Of a stretch of 64,000 nt of DNA, positions 59,267-64,000 are shown piece after piece. Each line of letters opens with the position of its first letter. Within the stretch, counting starts at the first letter, position 1. The notes under the pieces are model-generated. The model was not told the origin of the DNA. It made no database searches and worked only from the letters and a program-made list of their open reading frames with translations. This DNA is from Cupriavidus pauculus. Its GTDB lineage: Bacteria > Pseudomonadota > Gammaproteobacteria > Burkholderiales > Burkholderiaceae. Made by a program: the position numbers and the translations under genes. The DNA lies in the NCBI RefSeq assembly GCF_002858765.1, contig NZ_PJRP01000001.1, forward strand, positions 250,414 through 314,413. Reading direction: 5' to 3'.

Positions 59267-61633
59267 ATGACCGAAATTCGCAACGTCGAACTGGAAATCG
59301 GCCGCTTCCGCATCCGCGTGGCGGCCGCCGCCCTGTTCACGGTCATCTGCTTTGGCCTGCTGCTCTCCCGCTTCCTGTGGCTGCAGTGGTACAAGCACGA
59401 CCAGTACTCGGCCAAGGCCGAGGACAACCGTATCTCCGTGGCGCCGATCGAGCCGAACCGCGGCATCATCATGGACCGCAACGGGGTGATCCTGGCGCGC
59501 AACTATTCCGCGTACACGCTGGAAGTCACGCCGTCCAAGCTGACCGATACGCTCGACAACACGATTGACGAACTGGCCAAGCTAGTTGATATCCAGCCGC
59601 GCGACCGTCGTCGTTTCAAACGCGTGCTGGAGGAATCGCGCAGCTTTGAAAGCCTGCCGATCCGCAGCCAGCTGACCGACGAGGAAGTGGCCAAGTTCTC
59701 GGCGCAGCGCTTCCGCTTTCCCGGGGTGGACGTGCGTGCGCGCCTGTTCCGCCAGTACCCGCTGGGCGAGTCGGCCAGCCACGTGGTGGGCTACCTGGGC
59801 CGTATCTCGCAGCGCGACCAGGAGCGGATCGAGGCGATGGACGAGGCCAACGACGCCGACCCCGCCAAGTACGATCCGCGCCGCGATGCCGATAACTACA
59901 AGGGCACCAGCTACATCGGCAAGATCGGCCTGGAACAGAGCTACGAGACCGAACTGCACGGGCTGACCGGCTTCGAGGAAGTGGAAGTCAGTGCCGGTGG
60001 GCGTCCGATTCGTACTTTGTCCACGTCGCCGGCCACGCCGGGCAACAACCTGATCCTGTCGCTGGACATCCGTCTGCAGCAATTGGCGGAACAGCTATTT
60101 GGCGACCGCCGCGGCGCGCTGGTGGCCATCGAGCCGGAAACCGGCGACATTCTGGCCTTCGTCTCGAAGCCGACCTTCGACCCGAACCTGTTCGTCGAAG
60201 GGATTGATTCCAAGACCTGGGACGAGCTCAACGGCTCGCCCGACAAGCCGCTGCTGAACCGGCCGCTGCGGGGCACTTATCCGCCGGGCTCCACGTACAA
60301 GCCGTTCATGGCGCTGGCCGCGCTGACCACGGGCAAGCGCACGGCGGCCTGGGGCATGCACGATCCGGGCTTCTTCACGCTGGGCAACCACACGTTCCGC
60401 GACGACAAGCCGGGCGGCCACGGCTGGGTGGACATGCAGGCGTCGATCGTGCAGTCGTGCGATACCTACTATTACGCACTGGCGCGCGACATGGGCGTCA
60501 ATGCGATCCACGATTTCATGAAGCCGCTGGGCTTCGGCCAGATCACGGGCATCGACATCGAGGGCGAAAGCCGGGGCATCCTGCCGTCCACGGACTGGAA
60601 GCGCAAGGCCTACCGCAAGCCCGAGCAGCAGAAGTGGTATGACGGCGAGACCATCTCGCTGGGCATCGGCCAGGGCTACAACAGCTTCACGATCCTGCAG
60701 CTCGCCAATGCGGTGTCGATCCTGGTCAACAACGGCGTGGCGATGAAGCCTCACCTAGTGAAGGCCGTCGAGGATTCGGTCAACCGCAAGCGCTCGCTGA
60801 CCGTGCCCAAGGAAAGTTACCGGCTGCCGCTCAAGCAGGCCGATATCGACGTGATCAAGCGCGCCATGGTCGCGGTGACGCACAACGGTACGGCGGCGCG
60901 GGTGTTTGCCGGCGCGGCCTACGAGTCGGCGGGCAAGACCGGTACGGCCCAGACCTATACGCTGGGCAAGAACGAGAAGTACAACCACCACGCGATCGAC
61001 GAGCGCAAGCGCGACCACTCGCTGTACACGGCATTCGCGCCGGCCGACCACCCGAAGATCGCGCTGGCGCTGATCGTCGAGAACGCCGGCTTTGGCGCCG
61101 CCGTGGCCGCGCCGATCGCCCGCAAGGTGATGGATTACTACCTGCTGCGCAAGTGGCCCGAGGAACTGCAGGCCACCGCGCCGCCGCCCGACGAAGCACT
61201 GCGCGCCGGCAACCGCCCGCCGGTTGACACCCCGAGCGTGTTCACCACGGGCGATACGGCCAATGCGGCAACGGCAACCGTGATGCAGACCGCACCGCCC
61301 GTGGTGGCCGGGGCTTCGGCCGCGGCCGCGAGCACACCGGGCGCCAGCGCCGTGGCGGCGGCTTCCGTGCCGGTGCCGGCAGCCAGGTCGGCATCCGATT
61401 CGATTGCCGTGCAGCTCGATCCGGCCGCCATCGCGCCGGCATCGGCCGTGGCCACGCTTGACGACCGCATGCTGCAGGCACTGGGCCACAGCAAGCCACC
61501 GGCCTCGGCACCCAAGGCGCCCGCGCCGCACGCCGTACCGGCATCCGCGCCGGCCCCGGCACCGCGCAACCGGCCGGCCAAGTCCGCCAACCTTGCCCAG
61601 GCCGATGCGGCCGGCAAACCTGTTTCAGATTAA
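59267..61633 (+). CDS. mrdA: Peptidoglycan D,D-transpeptidase PBP2, with a long Ala/Pro-rich tail
   Basis: PBP2 is the elongasome transpeptidase that works with RodA. It has an N-terminal membrane helix (FTVICFGLLLSRFLWLQWYK), the PBP dimerisation domain and a transpeptidase domain. The catalytic motif is GSTYKPF (Ser342), followed by SxN-type QSCDTYYYALA and GKTGTAQTYTL (Lys557). Beyond about residue 640 a tail of about 150 residues is rich in Ala, Pro and Ser and has no known fold; E. coli PBP2 ends near 630. It is co-transcribed with mreD and rodA. Confidence 0.97.
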   Translation: MTEIRNVELEIGRFRIRVAAAALFTVICFGLLLSRFLWLQWYKHDQYSAKAEDNRISVAPIEPNRGIIMDRNGVILARNYSAYTLEVTPSKLTDTLDNTIDELAKLVDIQPRDRRRFKRVLEESRSFESLPIRSQLTDEEVAKFSAQRFRFPGVDVRARLFRQYPLGESASHVVGYLGRISQRDQERIEAMDEANDADPAKYDPRRDADNYKGTSYIGKIGLEQSYETELHGLTGFEEVEVSAGGRPIRTLSTSPATPGNNLILSLDIRLQQLAEQLFGDRRGALVAIEPETGDILAFVSKPTFDPNLFVEGIDSKTWDELNGSPDKPLLNRPLRGTYPPGSTYKPFMALAALTTGKRTAAWGMHDPGFFTLGNHTFRDDKPGGHGWVDMQASIVQSCDTYYYALARDMGVNAIHDFMKPLGFGQITGIDIEGESRGILPSTDWKRKAYRKPEQQKWYDGETISLGIGQGYNSFTILQLANAVSILVNNGVAMKPHLVKAVEDSVNRKRSLTVPKESYRLPLKQADIDVIKRAMVAVTHNGTAARVFAGAAYESAGKTGTAQTYTLGKNEKYNHHAIDERKRDHSLYTAFAPADHPKIALALIVENAGFGAAVAAPIARKVMDYYLLRKWPEELQATAPPPDEALRAGNRPPVDTPSVFTTGDTANAATATVMQTAPPVVAGASAAAASTPGASAVAAASVPVPAARSASDSIAVQLDPAAIAPASAVATLDDRMLQALGHSKPPASAPKAPAPHAVPASAPAPAPRNRPAKSANLAQADAAGKPVSD

Positions 61634-61645
61634 AGGAGACGCGCC

Positions 61646-62788
61646 ATGGACAAACGCCGCGCCCTTTCCGCGATCAAGACCGCCCTGACCGGCTTCGACA
61701 AGCCGCTGGCCCTGATCGTCTTTCTGCTATTCGCCACGGGCATCGTGGCGCTGTATTCGGCCGCGATCGACATGCCGGGCCGCGTGGAAGACCAGCTGCG
61801 CAACATCCTGCTGTCATACGTTGTGATGATAGTGATCGCCTACATGCCAACCCAGCTGCTGATGCGGATCGCCGTGCCGCTCTATACAGTCGGGGTGGCG
61901 CTGCTGGTCGCCGTGGCCATGTTCGGGCTGATCCGCAAGGGGGCCCGCCGGTGGCTGAACGTGGGCATGGTGATCCAGCCGTCGGAGATCATGAAGATCT
62001 CGATGCCGCTGATGCTGGCGTGGTACTTCCAGAAGCGGGAAGGGGTGATCCGATGGTTCGACTTCGTCGTGGCGTTGATCATCCTGGGCGTGCCGGTGGG
62101 CCTGATCGCCAAGCAGCCTGACCTGGGCACCGGCCTGCTGGTGCTGGCCGCCGGCCTGTACGTGATCTATTTCGCCGGGCTGTCGTGGAAGATCATCCTG
62201 CCGCTGCTGGGCGCGGGCGTCGTGGCGATTACGCTGCTGATCAGCTATGAAAGCCAGATCTGCGCGCCGGGCGTGAGCTGGCCCGTCCTGCACGATTACC
62301 AGCAGCACCGCGTGTGCACGCTGCTGGACCCCACCACCGACCCGCTGGGCAAGGGCTTCCATACGATCCAGTCGATCATCGCGATCGGCTCGGGCGGCGT
62401 GACCGGCAAGGGCTGGCTCAAGGGCACGCAGACCCACCTGGAATTCATCCCCGAAAAGCACACCGACTTCATCTTTGCGGTGTTTTCGGAGGAGTTCGGC
62501 TTAATCGGCAATGCCGTGCTGCTGGTGCTGTACCTGCTGCTGATCTTCCGCGGACTTTATATTGCGGCCAACGCGCCGACATTGTTCTCGCGGCTGCTGG
62601 CCGGCTCGATCACGCTGATCTTCTTCACCTACGCCTTCGTGAACATGGGCATGGTGAGCGGGATCCTGCCCGTGGTGGGCGTGCCGCTGCCGCTGTTGAG
62701 TTATGGCGGTACGGCATTGGTGACGCTGGGCATGGGGATCGGCATCCTGATGAGCATTTCGCGACAGAAGCGGCTCATTCAGACCTGA
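61646..62788 (+). CDS. rodA: Rod shape-determining SEDS glycosyltransferase RodA
   Basis: RodA polymerises glycan strands from lipid II in the elongasome together with PBP2. The 380-residue protein has about ten membrane helices. The SEDS signatures visible are GARRWLNVGMVIQPSEIMKI, IAKQPDLGTGLLVLAAGLYV, the Lys-rich loop with WLKGTQTHLEFIPEKHTDFI, and the C-terminal LLSYGGTALVTLGMGIGIL. AGGAGA precedes the ATG, 12 bases after mrdA. Confidence 0.98.
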   Translation: MDKRRALSAIKTALTGFDKPLALIVFLLFATGIVALYSAAIDMPGRVEDQLRNILLSYVVMIVIAYMPTQLLMRIAVPLYTVGVALLVAVAMFGLIRKGARRWLNVGMVIQPSEIMKISMPLMLAWYFQKREGVIRWFDFVVALIILGVPVGLIAKQPDLGTGLLVLAAGLYVIYFAGLSWKIILPLLGAGVVAITLLISYESQICAPGVSWPVLHDYQQHRVCTLLDPTTDPLGKGFHTIQSIIAIGSGGVTGKGWLKGTQTHLEFIPEKHTDFIFAVFSEEFGLIGNAVLLVLYLLLIFRGLYIAANAPTLFSRLLAGSITLIFFTYAFVNMGMVSGILPVVGVPLPLLSYGGTALVTLGMGIGILMSISRQKRLIQT

Positions 62789-62851
62789 CCCGCTTCGCGC
62801 CAACGTCACTTTGCTACACTGCCAACCGAAAAATCTTATCGGTAGAAGCTT

Positions 62852-63523
62852 ATGAACGCCCAGGACGTCGCCGCTTATCTGCAGAGCAACCCGCAGTTCT
62901 TTGAGGACCATGCCGAACTGCTGGCCACGGTGCAACTGACCAGTCCACACAGCCACCGCGCTGTGTCGCTGCAGGAGCGCCAGATGGAAATCCTGCGCGA
63001 GAAGAACAAGGGTCTGGAATTGAAGCTGGCCGATCTGGTTCGGCACGGCCACGAGAACGACCGCACGCAGCAGCGCATGCACGCCTGGCAGCTGCGCCTG
63101 CTGGCCGAGGCCGATTCGCACGCGCTGCCGTACGCGGTGCAGGACGGCCTGCAGCAGGTGTTCGATGTGCCGGCCGTGGCGCTGCGCCTGTGGAACGTGG
63201 GCGAAGCGTTCGCGCATATCGAAGTGGCCCAGGGTGCCAGCGACGATCTGCGCCTGTTTGCCGAAGGCCTGCGCGCGCCGTACTGCGGCGCCAACAGCGG
63301 CTTCGAGGCCGCCAGCCTGCTGGAGCGCGATGACATCGCGTCGCTGGCCATGGTGACGCTGCGCGTGCCGGCCCGCCCCGGCGACGAAGGCCCGGGCGCC
63401 GCATTTGGCCTGCTGGTGCTGGGTTCGTCCGAGCCGCGCCGCTTCCACGAAGGCATGGGCACCGCCTACCTGGCGCAGATTGGCGAAGTGGCCGGCGCGG
63501 CCCTGAACCGCCTGCGCGACTGA
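62852..63523 (+). CDS. DUF484-family protein
   Basis: The 223-residue protein has a short N-terminal helix, a coiled coil (about residues 40-75: LQERQMEILREKNKGLELKL) and a GAF-like C-terminal domain (FGLLVLGSSEPRRFHEGMGT). DUF484 genes lie next to xerC in many proteobacteria, and a role with recombination or division is suspected but not shown. Its downstream neighbour here is the xerC start, with 16 bases between. It could be part of the same transcript. Confidence 0.9.
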   Translation: MNAQDVAAYLQSNPQFFEDHAELLATVQLTSPHSHRAVSLQERQMEILREKNKGLELKLADLVRHGHENDRTQQRMHAWQLRLLAEADSHALPYAVQDGLQQVFDVPAVALRLWNVGEAFAHIEVAQGASDDLRLFAEGLRAPYCGANSGFEAASLLERDDIASLAMVTLRVPARPGDEGPGAAFGLLVLGSSEPRRFHEGMGTAYLAQIGEVAGAALNRLRD

Positions 63524-63539
63524 ATCGCGTCCTGCCGCC

Positions 63540-64000
63540 ATGCGCAAGCGCCAGCCGGGCAAGGATGAGGCCACGACGGCCACACCGGGCACCCCGGACA
63601 CCGCCGAGGTGCCCAGGCCGGCCCCCGATCCGCTGGTGCTGCACTACCTGGACTGGCTGGCCACCAATCGCAAGCTGGCCGATCATACGCTGACCAGCTA
63701 CGCGCACGATCTGTCCGTGCTGCAGGAATCGGCCATGCGCTTTGCCGCAGGCGTGCCGCTGCTGTCGCTGGAAACCCGCCATATCCGATCTTTCGCCGCC
63801 CGCCTGCATGGCAGCGGGCTGTCGGCGCGCACCATCGCGCGCACGCTGTCCGGCTGGCGCGGCTTCTACCTGTGGGCGGCGCGGCACGGCCATGGCGTGA
63901 CCGCCAATCCGGTGGATGGGGTGCGGGCGCCCAAGCGCGGGCAGCCGCTGCCCAAGGCGCTGTCGGTGGAGCACGCGGTGGCGCTGGTGGCGCACCGGCG
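63540..64000 (+). CDS. xerC: Tyrosine recombinase XerC, C-terminus beyond the right edge
   Basis: XerC and XerD resolve chromosome dimers at dif. The visible 153 residues have a Pro/Thr-rich start and then the core-binding (SAM-like) domain: VLHYLDWLATNRKLADHTLT, SYAHDLSVLQE, RHIRSFAARLHGSGLSARTI and GFYLWAARHGHGVTANPVDG. RAPKRGQPLPKALSVEHAVA marks the switch to the catalytic domain. The catalytic Tyr, His and Arg residues lie outside the window. The DUF484 neighbour supports XerC over XerD. Confidence 0.85.
   Translation, partial: MRKRQPGKDEATTATPGTPDTAEVPRPAPDPLVLHYLDWLATNRKLADHTLTSYAHDLSVLQESAMRFAAGVPLLSLETRHIRSFAARLHGSGLSARTIARTLSGWRGFYLWAARHGHGVTANPVDGVRAPKRGQPLPKALSVEHAVALVAHR

Overview
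The window is the replication-origin region of a high-GC betaproteobacterial main chromosome, most likely Cupriavidus or a close Burkholderiaceae relative. The basis is the rnpA-rpmH / oriC / dnaA-dnaN-gyrB order, a DnaA with a very long Gly/Pro/Ala linker, a Bug-family periplasmic receptor, a Burkholderia-type porin, and the minCDE, kdp, gatCAB and mre-mrd blocks. The genus is inferred from gene content and protein style, not from a search. I see no tRNA, rRNA, insertion sequence, prophage or CRISPR array.

Layout. 1-7320: rnpA (cut by the left edge) and rpmH on the minus strand, the DnaA-box region, then dnaA, dnaN and gyrB. 7326-24891: mostly single genes: an ICMT-like membrane methyltransferase, a MazG-like pyrophosphohydrolase, a DUF72 protein with a histone-like tail, a DbpA-like protein that has lost its helicase motifs, a CBS protein, a DHA2 exporter, an exported glutathione peroxidase, a metallo-beta-lactamase-fold protein, a GST, an FAH-family enzyme, two M20 peptidases, an AraC regulator divergent from a Fsr-type transporter, a Bug receptor, and two divergent response regulators, one frameshifted. 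24896-29596: porin, minCDE and corA. 29677-38522: a complete kdp locus (small ORF, kdpF, A, B, C, D, E) behind a sequence very like the E. coli KdpE site. 38740-50604: an accessory block, all on the plus strand: a YadA-head-like gene, a Sel1-repeat protein, a transglutaminase / ATP-grasp-alphaE / transglutaminase operon, and a second YadA-head-like gene. 50692-55690: gatC-gatA-lipoprotein-hydrolase-gatB on the minus strand. 56533-62788: mreB, mreC, mreD, mrdA, rodA. The window ends with a DUF484 gene and the start of a xerC-type recombinase.

How the parts work together. The first block starts and supports replication, min and mre-mrd set division site and rod shape, kdp is a self-regulated high-affinity potassium system, and gatCAB makes Gln-tRNA(Gln)/Asn-tRNA(Asn). 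The least understood part is 38.6-50.6 kb. An ATP-grasp/transglutaminase cluster of a type predicted to form or process peptide or amide bonds sits between two paralogous YadA-head genes. Those genes lack both signal peptide and membrane anchor, end in the same way, carry the same inverted repeat upstream, and are both damaged in this sequence.
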